From Candidatus Poribacteria bacterium (GTDB lineage Bacteria; Poribacteria; WGA-4E; WGA-3G), in NCBI GenBank assembly GCA_028818995.1, contig JAPPMR010000081.1:1-18360 (forward strand): a stretch of 18,360 bases of DNA, in the 5' to 3' direction. The notes beneath the pieces were generated by a model, which searched no databases, was not told where the DNA came from, and saw nothing but the letters and a program-made list of their open reading frames with translations. Of this stretch, positions 1 through 8,686 are shown in pieces; the stretch's first letter is position 1, and the number at the start of each line of letters is the position of its first letter. The translations under genes and the position numbers were made by a program.

Positions 1-2
1 TG

Positions 3-1073
3 TTTGAACAACTCGGTGCGGCAAGGAACGCCGCAGAACGTTTGGAAGATGCGGCGACTGTACACAGATTCACTGGTGTCGCGCCTACCGTAGCACTCCA
101 TATTCCATGGGATAAAACCGACGACTGGGAGGGATTGAAACAATACGCTGCAGACCTCAGTATCGGAATCGGAGCGATTAACCCAAACGTTTTTCAAGAC
201 CAAGTGTATAAGCTCGGCAGCGTCTGCAATCCAAGCGCAGAGGTTCGCCGCCTCGCAATTGATCACATGTTGGAATGTGTTGATATAATGAAAAAAACAG
301 GGTCAGATTTACTGAGTTTGTGGTTTGCTGATGGCACTAACTTCCCCGGCCAAGCTAATTTCAGAAAACGTAAGCAGTGGATGACAGAAGCGTTAAGTGA
401 GGTTTACGATGCACTTCCCGATGCTACTCGCATGCTGATTGAATATAAGTTCTTTGAACCGGCATTTTATCACACCGATTTAGCGGATTGGGGGACTGCT
501 TACCTGATGGCAATGAAACTGGGCACGAAAGCACAAGTCCTCGTTGATCTCGGGCACCATCCGCAAGGCACAAATATTGAATTCATTGTCGCATACCTAA
601 TTGACGAAGGTAAACTGGGTGGATTCCACTTCAACTGCCGAAAATATGCGGACGATGATCTGACGGTAGGATCTATCAATCCACAAGAACTCTTCCTCAT
701 CTATACCGAACTTGTTGCCGCAGAACTCGATCCCGATACGGAAACCGACATCGCCTATATGATTGACCAAAGCCATAATTTGAAACCGAAGGTGGAAGCG
801 AGTATCCAGTCGGTATGCAACCTACAAAAAGCGTATGCGAAGGCACTGTTAGTTGACCGAGATGCGTTAGCAGCAGCACAAGACGCAGCGGACTTGGTGG
901 AAGCAGAAAGCATTCTCCAGCGCGCGTCCGAAACAGACGTGAATCCACTACTTGAGCAGGTTCGGTTAGAAATGGGGCGAGATCCGCATCCATTGACAGC
1001 ATACCGAAAGAGCGGTTACTACGAGAAGATTAGTAAAGCGCGCGTCGGTGGCGAAAGTCAAGGCTGGGCATGA
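3..1073 (+). CDS. rhaI: L-rhamnose isomerase-type sugar isomerase (5'-truncated)
   Basis: The frame is open to the left edge, so the N-terminus lies outside the window and the TTG at 42 is not a convincing start. Visible are 356 residues plus a TGA stop. The protein follows the Pseudomonas/Rhizobium-type L-rhamnose isomerase family along its whole visible length (family about 420-430 residues, so roughly 60-70 are missing). Landmarks in order are SLHIPWDK-like [30 protein letters not shown] (metal Glu), VDLGHH (metal Asp and catalytic His), GGFHFN plus YADDDL (metal His and catalytic Asp pair), MIDQSHN (metal Asp) and [10 protein letters not shown]. All expected metal and catalytic residues appear present. 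Known family role: a metal-dependent TIM barrel that interconverts aldose and ketose forms, L-rhamnose to L-rhamnulose, often with broad substrate range. The next gene starts within this stop codon (ATGA), which indicates translational coupling. The exact substrate is inferred. Confidence 0.88.
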   Translation, partial: FEQLGAARNAAERLEDAATVHRFTGVAPTVALHIPWDKTDDWEGLKQYAADLSIGIGAINPNVFQDQVYKLGSVCNPSAEVRRLAIDHMLECVDIMKKTGSDLLSLWFADGTNFPGQANFRKRKQWMTEALSEVYDALPDATRMLIEYKFFEPAFYHTDLADWGTAYLMAMKLGTKAQVLVDLGHHPQGTNIEFIVAYLIDEGKLGGFHFNCRKYADDDLTVGSINPQELFLIYTELVAAELDPDTETDIAYMIDQSHNLKPKVEASIQSVCNLQKAYAKALLVDRDALAAAQDAADLVEAESILQRASETDVNPLLEQVRLEMGRDPHPLTAYRKSGYYEKISKARVGGESQGWA

Positions 1074-2044
1074 AGAACATAAAAATCGGTATTATAGGTT
1101 CAGGAGGCATGGCGAGGCATCACGCTGAGCGGTTTGCATCAATGGAAACCGCTGAAGTCGTAGCAATCGCTTCCAGAAATGAACAAACAGGGAGCGAACT
1201 TGCGGCTAAACATGCTGCAACATTTATTTCCGATTGGAAACGACTAATAGAACGAAACGATATAGATGGCGTTGTGATATGTACACATAACAATAGCCAC
1301 GGTGAAATTGTGATCGCTGCGTTGCAAGCAGATAAACATGTATTTGTAGAATATCCACTTGCCAACGATGTTGATGAGGGGGAAGAAGCCTTAAATCTTG
1401 CCAAAACCCGTCATTGTGTCCTACGGGTTTCCCATCCGGAAGTTGTATCTAATACACACGCTGCGCTCAAGCAGAAAATTGGTCAACTGGGTGAATTGCT
1501 GCTCACCTCATTTGTGCGCTTAACCCCTGGTCGTGGTGCGCGTCCCGAAATTCTCTTCAACCTACCTGTGTCTGGGACACCTGCACACTTCTTTATCTAT
1601 CATATTTATCCAATTGTTGATCTTTTTGGTGAGGCTGCGTGGGTAGAGGGTGCTGCGTGCTACGAAGGCTTAACCAAATCTGGACAATACAACCGTTTTG
1701 TCAACACTGTCACCGTTGGGTTCAAAAGTGGTGGCATTGGACAGTGGAGTTGGGCAGGAGGCATTGCTATTAACACCGCTGAACAGCAGGAGCGGTATGT
1801 TCTTACGGAAGGCACATTAAGCAATGATGGGAGCGGATGGCGATCTTCAACACCAAACGGGGTTACGGAGTTGACAATTCCAAAAACGCCTCAACCTACA
1901 CTGCAGGAACTGTGGTTATCCGAAATTCAAAACGCAACACAGCATGCCCTCTATTCAGCAGACGCTGAGGTGGCACTTTCTGCAATTCGGATAAGTCTTG
2001 CCTCAGCACAATCAATACACGAAAATAGACGGATAGAACTATAA
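1070..2044 (+). CDS. Gfo/Idh/MocA family oxidoreductase with EYP motif
   Basis: A 324-residue NAD(P)-dependent dehydrogenase. The N-terminal Rossmann fold opens with [11 protein letters not shown] (GxGGxA at residues 10-15). The C-terminal half has the usual alpha/beta substrate domain, including [15 protein letters not shown] near residues 172-187. Where most family members have the catalytic E-K-P motif, this one reads E94-Y95-P96 ([11 protein letters not shown]). That Lys-to-Tyr change is shared with biliverdin reductases of the same superfamily, so this may be a biliverdin-reductase-like branch or an enzyme with altered chemistry. The ATG overlaps the upstream isomerase stop by four bases, and rpiA starts one base after its own stop, so all three are probably co-translated. 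The context suggests oxidation or reduction of a sugar derivative, but the substrate cannot be read from sequence. The family call is secure, the function is not. Confidence 0.85.
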   Translation: MKNIKIGIIGSGGMARHHAERFASMETAEVVAIASRNEQTGSELAAKHAATFISDWKRLIERNDIDGVVICTHNNSHGEIVIAALQADKHVFVEYPLANDVDEGEEALNLAKTRHCVLRVSHPEVVSNTHAALKQKIGQLGELLLTSFVRLTPGRGARPEILFNLPVSGTPAHFFIYHIYPIVDLFGEAAWVEGAACYEGLTKSGQYNRFVNTVTVGFKSGGIGQWSWAGGIAINTAEQQERYVLTEGTLSNDGSGWRSSTPNGVTELTIPKTPQPTLQELWLSEIQNATQHALYSADAEVALSAIRISLASAQSIHENRRIEL

Positions 2045-2045
2045 A

Positions 2046-2720
2046 ATGAATACAGAACAGCAGAAAAAGATCGCCGCAGAAAAAGCCACAGAGGAAGTCC
2101 GAGACGGGACGGTTGTCGGATTAGGTACTGGTTCTACCGTCTACTACGCGCTCTTGAAACTCGGAGCGATGGTCCGAGAGGGTCTTAACATTGTCGGAAT
2201 CCCAACCTCCGATGGCACAGAGAAAATAGCCGAAGAACAAAATATTCCACTTTCAACACTTTCAGTTCACCCTACAATAGAATTGACAATTGATGGTGCT
2301 GACGAAGTAGATGCACACCTAAACTTAATTAAGGGCGGTGGTGCAGCACTAGTAAGGGAAAAAATTATTGCGAATGCCTCTAAACGAATCCTGATTGTCG
2401 TTGATGAAAGCAAGGTTTCTCGCGTGCTCGGCACTTCGTTTGCGCTACCAGTGGAAATTGTGCAGTTCGGATGGGAGGCAACACAGCGCGAAGTTGATAA
2501 AATCTGTGGAAAATCAGATTTACGAGGCGGAATTGAAAAGCCGCTGATTACGGATAACGGAAACTATATCTTGGACTGCCACTTTGATGGAATCCCTGAA
2601 CCTAAAACGGTGGAGTTACAACTAAATAATATCCCCGGTGTCGTTGAGAACGGTATTTTTGTGGATCGCGCGGACAAAGTTATCATCGGCACGTCTTCTG
2701 GTATCAAATACATGGAGTAG
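2046..2720 (+). CDS. rpiA: Ribose-5-phosphate isomerase A
   Basis: A 224-residue protein, about the normal RpiA length. It catalyses ribose-5-phosphate to ribulose-5-phosphate in the non-oxidative pentose phosphate pathway, in the cytoplasm. Diagnostic motifs are GLGTGSTV (phosphate loop, residues 25-32), TIDGADEVD (residues 81-89, with the active-site Asp pair D83 and D86) and KGGGAALVREK (residues 96-106, with K96 and catalytic E105). These line up with E. coli RpiA D81, D84, K94 and E103 at a constant offset of two. The ATG lies one base after the TAA of the oxidoreductase gene, so it depends on the upstream gene for transcription and probably for translation. Its presence next to an aldose-ketose isomerase suggests the unit feeds sugar carbon into pentose phosphates. 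Confidence 0.96.
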   Translation: MNTEQQKKIAAEKATEEVRDGTVVGLGTGSTVYYALLKLGAMVREGLNIVGIPTSDGTEKIAEEQNIPLSTLSVHPTIELTIDGADEVDAHLNLIKGGGAALVREKIIANASKRILIVVDESKVSRVLGTSFALPVEIVQFGWEATQREVDKICGKSDLRGGIEKPLITDNGNYILDCHFDGIPEPKTVELQLNNIPGVVENGIFVDRADKVIIGTSSGIKYME

Positions 2721-2725
2721 CATTG

Positions 2726-3550
2726 ATGAACCGACATCTAATCTTTTTCTGTTTACTACTTTCTGTATTGCTTATCTTTTCCAGTCATGTTAGCGGTGAG
2801 ATTTTTACGGACAGTGGATTGGTAGATATCCCAACAGGTGAGGTGCTAAAACACGGTATATTCGGAGTAGGGGTATATGCCCCTTTCCAAAATACAACAT
2901 TTTTCAAACGGGATCCTGTTGCGTTCCGTGTCAACTTCGGGATGTTTGATAGAATTGAGTTTGGCGCATCACACATACTCCCGCAGGACAATGATGCATC
3001 GCGTTCTTTCTTAGGACACGTAAAAGCACAACTTTTATATGAAACTGGAAAAATACCGAATATAGCAATCGGTGTTGACAATCTCGGAGATAATGTTGGA
3101 CAAGAGTGGAATACCTATCAGGCTAATTCAGCATATCTTGTAATCAGTAAGACTTTTAATCTGCCGCGAATTCACCTTATTTCGGGACATATCGGTATCG
3201 GCAATCACCGTTTCGCGTTTGATGAGAGTCCAATTGGACTATTCTCGGGTGTAAGCACAGAACTTCATCCTGCTTTCGCAAGAGGTGATATTGGGATTAG
3301 TCTGGAATTTGATGGAAAGGGTGCAAATGCTGGTCTGCGGTACACTGCCGATAGTGGACTTACACTCGCACTCGGTGTTGAGACTTTGAACACACCTGAA
3401 GATATACGCTATCTTGTTTCAATTTCGTGGACGAATGCAAAAATGATAGAACAGATTGACGCTGCAAAACGGCTTGCCCGGCAAGCAGCGAAACTTGCAA
3501 GCCAAGCAAAAAGCAAACCAACGAAAGAAGATGAGACATCAGAACAGTAG
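2726..3550 (+). CDS. Secreted outer-membrane beta-barrel protein (YjbH-like)
   Basis: A 274-residue protein. I choose the ATG at 2726 over a TTG three bases upstream because GGAG at 2714-2717 gives a normal spacing of 8. The first 24 residues are a clear signal peptide (MNRHLIFFCLLLSVLLIF, then a likely cut after SHVSG). The mature part starts GLVDIPTGEVLKHGIFGVGV and runs as alternating beta strands (FGMFDRIEFGAS, IPNIAIGVDNLGD, DIGISLEFDGKGANAGLRY, LTLALGVETL). This pattern is seen in the YjbH/polysaccharide-associated outer-membrane barrels. The last strand ends near ISW, followed by an Ala/Lys-rich helical tail of about 35 residues. It follows rpiA by five bases, so it shares the transcript, though a membrane protein is an odd partner for the sugar enzymes. 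The family is assigned by pattern; its role in export or envelope structure is inferred. Confidence 0.72.
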   Translation: MNRHLIFFCLLLSVLLIFSSHVSGEIFTDSGLVDIPTGEVLKHGIFGVGVYAPFQNTTFFKRDPVAFRVNFGMFDRIEFGASHILPQDNDASRSFLGHVKAQLLYETGKIPNIAIGVDNLGDNVGQEWNTYQANSAYLVISKTFNLPRIHLISGHIGIGNHRFAFDESPIGLFSGVSTELHPAFARGDIGISLEFDGKGANAGLRYTADSGLTLALGVETLNTPEDIRYLVSISWTNAKMIEQIDAAKRLARQAAKLASQAKSKPTKEDETSEQ

Positions 3551-3562
3551 ACACATTTTTCA

Positions 3563-3588
3563 AATCTATTGCTTTGCCTCAATAGATT
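3563..3588. terminator. 9-bp inverted repeat at a convergent gene junction
   Basis: AATCTATTG (3563-3571) and CAATAGATT (3580-3588) form a perfect 9-bp stem with an 8-base loop. It lies just past the + strand barrel gene stop and overlaps the last codons and stop of the - strand OmpA-like gene. It could act in both directions at this tail-to-tail junction. The stem is AT-rich and no T-run follows on either side, so it is not a textbook intrinsic terminator; it may instead protect a 3' end. Confidence 0.35.
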
Positions 3589-4462
3589 CTATCACGCTTT
3601 GTAATGACTTGAGCAATTCCGAAGAGAAATCTTGCGGCGGCACAAGAATAATTTCAATCCTGCGGTTTTTTGCCTTCGCTTCGTCTGTTTCTGCCGTATC
3701 TATCGGTTGGTAGAAGGCATATCCCGTTCCCGATAAACGTATCGGATCAATACCAGCATTTTCCTGCAAATACTTCACTGCGGAGATTGATCGGTCAGTA
3801 GAGAGGTCCCAGTTCCGAAGTGCCGACCCCGCGATCGGGTTATTATCCGTATGTCCTTCAATGCGAATCGCGTAATCTGAATAGTTTGGGTTTAGCAACA
3901 CCTCCTCTGCAATTGCGTCAAGCAGTGCTTTTCCTTCTTTACTAAGAGTAGCGCTACCTGTTTTGAACAAGATTTTCCCTTTTACATCAAGCGTTAACCG
4001 TCCTGCTTCGTCTAATACCGCACCCACTGTGTCTTTAAATCTTTCTTGGATAGATGCAATTGAACGTTGGGATTGTTCACGAATCCGCTGTAATTCCGAT
4101 TCGATTTCAGTCAATTTTGCACGAAGACTCTCCTTTTCACGTTCAAGATTACTTTTATCTTGTTGAAGTGTGTTCCGTTCTGCAGCAATTTTCCGGGCAG
4201 CTTCGCTTGCATTTTCCAATATCTCTTTCGTTTGATTGAGTTCGGTCTGCGTCTCTTTTAGTGTTTTTTCAGTTTCAACTAACTTCTTTTCTAAGCCTGT
4301 CTTTGCAGTTTCAGTTGTCTGTAGTGCCGTTTTGGTGGTAGATAAGTCTGCTTGTGTCTGCTTGAGTTCGCCAGAAGTAGAATAGAGCAAAAACGCCAAA
4401 ACAATGGCAGCAACAACAGCAGCAACTATAGATATGATTGAAATGATCCCTTTTGTACCCAT
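3566..4462 (-). CDS. Inner-membrane-anchored OmpA/MotB-like peptidoglycan-binding protein
   Basis: A 298-residue protein. The frame extends 14 codons further upstream, but AGGAGG (4468-4473) sits five bases before the ATG at 4462, which decides this start. Order of parts: a short cytoplasmic N-terminus, one membrane helix at residues 6-28, a long coiled coil at about 31-145 rich in Glu/Lys/Thr heptads, then an OmpA C-terminal domain at about 155-275. The OmpA domain shows LFKTGSATLSKEG, IEGHTDNNP (D206), NWDLSTDRS (R224) and NRRIEI, the residues used to bind diaminopimelate in peptidoglycan. The architecture resembles MotB or other cell-wall anchors with the binding domain in the periplasm. 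No MotA partner is visible. It is the last gene of the leftward operon and is translationally coupled to the RNHCP gene: its ribosome binding site lies in that gene's last codons, and the stop precedes its ATG by one base. Confidence 0.88.
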   Translation of the reverse strand: MGTKGIISIISIVAAVVAAIVLAFLLYSTSGELKQTQADLSTTKTALQTTETAKTGLEKKLVETEKTLKETQTELNQTKEILENASEAARKIAAERNTLQQDKSNLEREKESLRAKLTEIESELQRIREQSQRSIASIQERFKDTVGAVLDEAGRLTLDVKGKILFKTGSATLSKEGKALLDAIAEEVLLNPNYSDYAIRIEGHTDNNPIAGSALRNWDLSTDRSISAVKYLQENAGIDPIRLSGTGYAFYQPIDTAETDEAKAKNRRIEIILVPPQDFSSELLKSLQSVIESIEAKQ

Positions 4463-4463
4463 G

Positions 4464-4760
4464 TTATCCTCCTTGTAGACTAATAATGGCATCAAACCTA
4501 TCATGCTTTGATGTCTTATTCTTTTTAGTTATACCGCATACTGTGCAACGGTGAATTAAAACATAATCCCTTTGTTTCACGGTGAACCCTACTGGTTCCA
4601 TTAACCCTTTACATGTTTCGGCACGATCTCCCGGATTCACATCTACATGCTGACTCCAGAGGCATTCCGGACAGTGATTGGTATAGCCGTTTCCCTTCAC
4701 AAACACACCGCAATTCCCGCATGTAAAATCTTCAATGTGCCGTTGAAATTTTTTGTTCAA
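4464..4760 (-). CDS. RNHCP-domain zinc-ribbon protein
   Basis: A 98-residue protein. It starts with TTG at 4760, supported by GGAGG at 4768-4772 seven bases upstream; no better ATG exists in frame. It contains paired cysteines C14-x2-C17, C30-x2-C33, C50 and C72-x2-C75, which would hold zinc. It matches the small RNHCP family in layout: F-x-C-x-x-C near the start, NHCPECLWSQHVD, NPGDRAETCKGLMEP, then H-x-C-x-x-CG followed by Asn. The name-giving motif reads T-N-H-C-P here rather than R-N-H-C-P. The family has no well-established function that I know of; nucleic-acid or protein binding is a guess from the zinc fold. It lies 27 bases past the stop of the WD40 gene and directly drives translation of the OmpA-like gene downstream. 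Confidence 0.85.
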   Translation of the reverse strand: MNKKFQRHIEDFTCGNCGVFVKGNGYTNHCPECLWSQHVDVNPGDRAETCKGLMEPVGFTVKQRDYVLIHRCTVCGITKKNKTSKHDRFDAIISLQGG

Positions 4761-4790
4761 GTGAAATCCTCCAGCACCTGCTGCTTGCAG

Positions 4791-7001
4791 TTATGGCTTA
4801 CCTTCATTAGGAACCATAAAGGATTTTACATCCCACAACAGGATTGTGCCATCAAAACTACCGCTTGCCAGAAGCAGACCATCTGGCGAAAAGGCGAGGG
4901 ACTGGACATCTGTCGTATGTCCCCAGAAAGTATGAATATTTTCGCCCGTTTCAACATCCCACAACCGAATTGCCATTTTTTCCATGTCCCTCTGCCACCA
5001 AGTACCAGAGGCAAGATACCGCACGCACGGAGAAAAAGCGAGGGCATACGGATATTGATTGTTCTCAGGTTGCGGTATTGTCCGAATTAGACTTAAGTTT
5101 TCAGCACACCACAAACGAATTTCGCCCTCTATTCCACCAGCAATCATATTGCCACGCGGAGAAAAGGTAATTGCTCGAATTTTTTGACCGGTTTCTGCTG
5201 TGGCAATTTCTTCACCGGTATTAACATCCCATAATTGGGCAATTCCATTCCAGTTACCCGTCACTAATCGATGCCCATCTAAAGAAAACATCATAGAAGG
5301 GATATAATCCTTATGTCCTGTGTCCACTTCTATTTTTTCGCGAGATTGAAGATTCCATATATAGAGTGTCCGTTCATCATCGCCTTCCTTGTTTGACTTG
5401 ATACGCTCCATCGCAATCCGGTCGCCTGTAGGTGAAACTATAGAAGACACTAATCCAGATATTGACAAACGCCCCATAAACTTACTATGTTTTCCTAAAT
5501 TCCACACTTTAAGTGAATTCTCATTGTATCTGTTAACCGCAAGCAGACTGCCATTATCCAAAAAAGTGAAAGAACAAATATGTGCATCCTTCATTAATCG
5601 TTTCCATGCATGTTTACGTTCAACATCCCATAATATAATGCTGTTCCACACCCCCGTACTTGCTAATGTCTTCCCATCCGGTGAAAATCCTATCGGTTCT
5701 GGATAACAGGTAGGCTCACGCAGTGTTAAAAATGTGTGCGTTTTATCGAATGTTTCTTCTTTATCAGATAGTGTGTGGGCTATTGCCAATTGTGGACATC
5801 TTGAAAACCACGCAGCACCAATACTTTCTGTCTGACATTCATAAGTGCGTAGTTTTTCACGGCGTTCAACGTCCCATACTTCAACAATTTCAGTTTTACG
5901 AGGTAACACGGCAGCGTACAACGTGCCCTCCATTGAATAGAATGGTTCTACCCGAGGCATGATCCATCCAGCGTTTTTTGAATCAATCTTTTTAATTATC
6001 CAGTGTAAAAATTTCACTATCAAATTCTTTGAGATATTTTCAGAGTACGTGTAATTTATTTTTAGCCTACCTGTTGCCAATTCCCACACGCGTAGTGTCC
6101 CGCCTCTATCACCTGACGTGAGAAACTGACCGCACGGTGAAAAGGTGACAGCATCAATCCAAGGTTTACGTCCAATAAAGCAGGCGATACGTTCCTCCGT
6201 AGCTATCTCCCACACTGATATGGAGTGATGGTGCGGACTATTTGCGTCATTACGATTATCCTCTGAACTCACGCCAGCTATCAGACGACCATCTGGTGAA
6301 AATGCAAATTTACTGCAGGGAAATTTGGCTATTTGCTTGCCAGTCCTCGGATCCCAGATAATAGTTTGCGACAATTCGTATGCCACAATGGATACTCCCC
6401 TTTCATGCCGTAATCTGCGCAAAGGGATTCCTGTTACAGCAAGGTATTGTCCATCAGGTGAAAATTTAAGTTCGCCTTTTTCGTCGTCTTGTCCAAAAAG
6501 ATCAGTTGGTTCTAATTCCATTTTTGTGACGTGCATGTCTCGTTGAACATCTAACACCTCAATCTCACCCTTTTGAGTGTCCATAGCAATCCACCTACTG
6601 TCTGGTGAAAATCCAATACAGTGGACAGACGAATACCTGTAATGTTCCACCTTTGCGACGCATTCTCCGCTCTCAACATCTAATATTTTAATAACACCAT
6701 CCCAATTAGCGGTAACAATCCACGTTCCGTTTGGGGAAAAACCAACCGCCATGATTAATCCTCGTTCTGTTTCCCATAACGCAATCGGCAACATGGACGA
6801 CACATCATACCACCACAACCCCATATTGGTCCCAGCAACAAAATGTCTACCATCAGGAGATAGGGCAATATCACCTAAATTTGCATGATGAGTATCTGCC
6901 CCTTTTCCGAATCTCGCAATCGTGCTTTCAGGTAATGCCCAAGTTTTTCCTGTACGGTCACTCTGCACAACATTACATGGTGCAGGTTTTGGGTTTTTCA
7001 T
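4791..7001 (-). CDS. WD40-repeat protein with about 14 repeats
   Basis: A 736-residue protein. The ATG at 7001 has AGGAG at 7010-7014, eight bases upstream. I count 14 WD-type strand ends: YDVSS, LDVESGE, LDVQRD, WDPRTGK, WEIATEE, WELATGR, WDVERRE, WDVERKH, WNLGKH, WNLQSRE, WDVNTGE, WCAENLS, WDVETGE and WDVKSF. Most are paired with an upstream FSPDG or FSPCG turn. Fourteen fits two seven-bladed propellers in tandem. An insertion of about 40 residues interrupts the spacing between motifs 6 and 7 (near residues 310-345), about where the two propellers would meet. There is no signal peptide and no added catalytic domain, so it is probably a cytoplasmic scaffold for protein binding. Its partner is unknown; the adjacent M20 peptidase and RNHCP protein are the obvious candidates from the operon. 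Confidence 0.92.
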   Translation of the reverse strand: MKNPKPAPCNVVQSDRTGKTWALPESTIARFGKGADTHHANLGDIALSPDGRHFVAGTNMGLWWYDVSSMLPIALWETERGLIMAVGFSPNGTWIVTANWDGVIKILDVESGECVAKVEHYRYSSVHCIGFSPDSRWIAMDTQKGEIEVLDVQRDMHVTKMELEPTDLFGQDDEKGELKFSPDGQYLAVTGIPLRRLRHERGVSIVAYELSQTIIWDPRTGKQIAKFPCSKFAFSPDGRLIAGVSSEDNRNDANSPHHHSISVWEIATEERIACFIGRKPWIDAVTFSPCGQFLTSGDRGGTLRVWELATGRLKINYTYSENISKNLIVKFLHWIIKKIDSKNAGWIMPRVEPFYSMEGTLYAAVLPRKTEIVEVWDVERREKLRTYECQTESIGAAWFSRCPQLAIAHTLSDKEETFDKTHTFLTLREPTCYPEPIGFSPDGKTLASTGVWNSIILWDVERKHAWKRLMKDAHICSFTFLDNGSLLAVNRYNENSLKVWNLGKHSKFMGRLSISGLVSSIVSPTGDRIAMERIKSNKEGDDERTLYIWNLQSREKIEVDTGHKDYIPSMMFSLDGHRLVTGNWNGIAQLWDVNTGEEIATAETGQKIRAITFSPRGNMIAGGIEGEIRLWCAENLSLIRTIPQPENNQYPYALAFSPCVRYLASGTWWQRDMEKMAIRLWDVETGENIHTFWGHTTDVQSLAFSPDGLLLASGSFDGTILLWDVKSFMVPNEGKP

Positions 7002-7017
7002 TGTGTTCGCTCCTTGA

Positions 7018-8256
7018 CTACAGCTGAGCGCGCGTCATAAAGGTCGCATAGATAGCAGAAGTCCGCACCAAATCCGGAATATGCACACGTTCATTTATAG
7101 CGTGTCCTCCCTCACCCTTCGGTCCATACCCGATTCCCGGCAAACCTGTATTCACAAAATAGTGCAGGTCAGTAAACCCGGCAGTACTCTTAAATTTTGG
7201 TTGGTTGAAACGCACAGTCCGCACCGCGTCAGCGAAACCTTGCGCTAAGGCAGAATCTATATCTGTTAAACAAGGTTCAATTCGCAAGATTGCTCGCACC
7301 TCTGCCTTCAAATCTGGATAGTACTCACATGCCCCAGAGATTGCTTCTCGTAAGTCAAGCTCTGCAAACTCAAGATTTTCATTCGGTGTAACCCGTCGAT
7401 CAATTGAGAAGGCAAGATGGGCAGGAACAGTATTGACTTTATCGCCTTCAGTACCACGAAACGTTCCCCCAATGTTCATAGTTGGAAAACGTTCACCGCC
7501 GTCAGGTAGTTTAAATGCGCGTTCCGGCGACTTCAAATCCCGTTTGATTCGTTGCAACGCGAATACAAGTTCGGCTGTTTTTTCAAAGGCATTTATCCCT
7601 TTGTCAGGTTGAGACCCGTGTGCTGCTTTTCCGTGTACATCAATTTCCAACCAAAGCACGCCATTATGTCCGTTGCCGATGTTCATTTCTGACCCGCCTT
7701 CGCAGCTGACGACATAATCAGCGTTGACCAATCCCTTCTCTACGATATATCCCGCGCCTAACTGCCCGCCAGTCTCCTCATCACAAGTGAATGAGCATTC
7801 AATGTTAAACAGCGGTTCAACGTCACTTTTTTGGACAGCCTGAATTGCAAACAGAAGCGCAGCGATGGCATCCTTCATGTCATCCGAACCGCGCCCGTAA
7901 AGCCATTCACCTTCAATCTTGCCGCTGAACGGATCATCAAAACGCCACTCCCCTGCAACTGGCACCACATCGTAATGTGCATTGAAATGCACCGTCTTTT
8001 CTGCACCGACATCCCAGCGTGCAATCAGATTCAAGCGAGGATGGCTTGATGCGTTTGAAATCACCTGATCTGCACTTCGTTTTGGAACTTTCACAATTTT
8101 TGTTTTCATATCCAACGCTTCACACTTCGTTTCAAGTAACTCAACAATCTCAGCATAATTTTCACCTGGTGGATTGACGGTAGGAATCCTGACGAGTTCT
8201 TGCAGCAACTCACACAACGAATCTTGATTGTCCTTAATATAGGTTTGTACGGACAT
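7018..8256 (-). CDS. M20 family metallopeptidase (ArgE/DapE/carboxypeptidase G2 type)
   Basis: A 412-residue protein, normal for the family. The ATG at 8256 is preceded by AGGAG (8266-8270) at nine bases. It has the two-zinc active site: H94-x-D96 in NAHYDVVP, the bridging Asp in GRGSDDMK (D125), catalytic E160 and E161 in DEETGG, a further acidic ligand near CEGG (E186), the VHGKAAHGS segment in the dimerisation domain, and a C-terminal His in GEGGHAINERVH. Known members remove acyl groups or cleave terminal peptide bonds (N-acetylornithine, succinyl-diaminopimelate, dipeptides, glutamate conjugates). The substrate cannot be told from sequence, and no arginine or lysine pathway genes lie nearby, so I leave it unnamed. 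It sits 16 bases after the cupin and 16 bases before the WD40 gene, within one leftward operon. Confidence 0.92.
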   Translation of the reverse strand: MSVQTYIKDNQDSLCELLQELVRIPTVNPPGENYAEIVELLETKCEALDMKTKIVKVPKRSADQVISNASSHPRLNLIARWDVGAEKTVHFNAHYDVVPVAGEWRFDDPFSGKIEGEWLYGRGSDDMKDAIAALLFAIQAVQKSDVEPLFNIECSFTCDEETGGQLGAGYIVEKGLVNADYVVSCEGGSEMNIGNGHNGVLWLEIDVHGKAAHGSQPDKGINAFEKTAELVFALQRIKRDLKSPERAFKLPDGGERFPTMNIGGTFRGTEGDKVNTVPAHLAFSIDRRVTPNENLEFAELDLREAISGACEYYPDLKAEVRAILRIEPCLTDIDSALAQGFADAVRTVRFNQPKFKSTAGFTDLHYFVNTGLPGIGYGPKGEGGHAINERVHIPDLVRTSAIYATFMTRAQL

Positions 8257-8272
8257 TAATCATATCTCCTGT

Positions 8273-8686
8273 TTACTTTACAACCGCTTGGTCACCAGCG
8301 GACAAATGCCCAACCGTTTCACCAGTATCTGTAAAGGTGCGGGTTACTTCAACAGAGGCATAAGTCCACAAAATCTTCATCGGCGCATCGCTCTCATTCC
8401 AGAACCGATGTGGGATACCAGCAGGAACAAACGTCGTATCAAACGCGTGCATTGTGAAGACTTCACCGTCAACCTCACAAGTGGCTTCACCTTCAAGAAT
8501 CGTCACAGATTCATCGCAGTTGTGGTAGTGGCGTGCAATTGCTGCACCGGGTTCAAACATCGTTATGCCGTTGGTGAGTGATGTAGAGTCAAGCCATTTA
8601 CCTGCTAACGGCACCGTTTGGACACCTGTGCCACGGTCAATTGGGTTCTGTTTATCAAAATCAATTACATGTGCTTTTATGCTCAT
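8273..8686 (-). CDS. Single-domain cupin protein
   Basis: A 137-residue small beta-barrel protein of the cupin_2 type. Motif 1 is complete with exact spacing: G47, H53-x-H55, E59, G66 (GAAIARHYHNCDESVTILEG). Motif 2 has P88-x-G90, H93 and N97 (VPAGIPHRFWN), with Asp near the place of the first Gly. The three His and one Glu would bind one metal ion. Cupins of this size include dioxygenases, isomerases and simple binding proteins, so activity is open. The start at 8686 has no strong ribosome binding site. Upstream lie 222 bases before the BioF-type gene, the only sizeable gap in this operon. They may hold a separate promoter: a weak match reads TGGATA, 17 bases, TATAAC on the - strand at 8887-8915. 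That would leave a leader of nearly 200 bases. Confidence 0.87.
   Translation of the reverse strand: MSIKAHVIDFDKQNPIDRGTGVQTVPLAGKWLDSTSLTNGITMFEPGAAIARHYHNCDESVTILEGEATCEVDGEVFTMHAFDTTFVPAGIPHRFWNESDAPMKILWTYASVEVTRTFTDTGETVGHLSAGDQAVVK

Noticed and set aside
4647..5170. Overlapping + strand open frames opposite the WD40 and RNHCP genes.
   Set aside because: No domain, no ribosome binding site, and the opposite strand carries clear WD and zinc-ribbon motifs.
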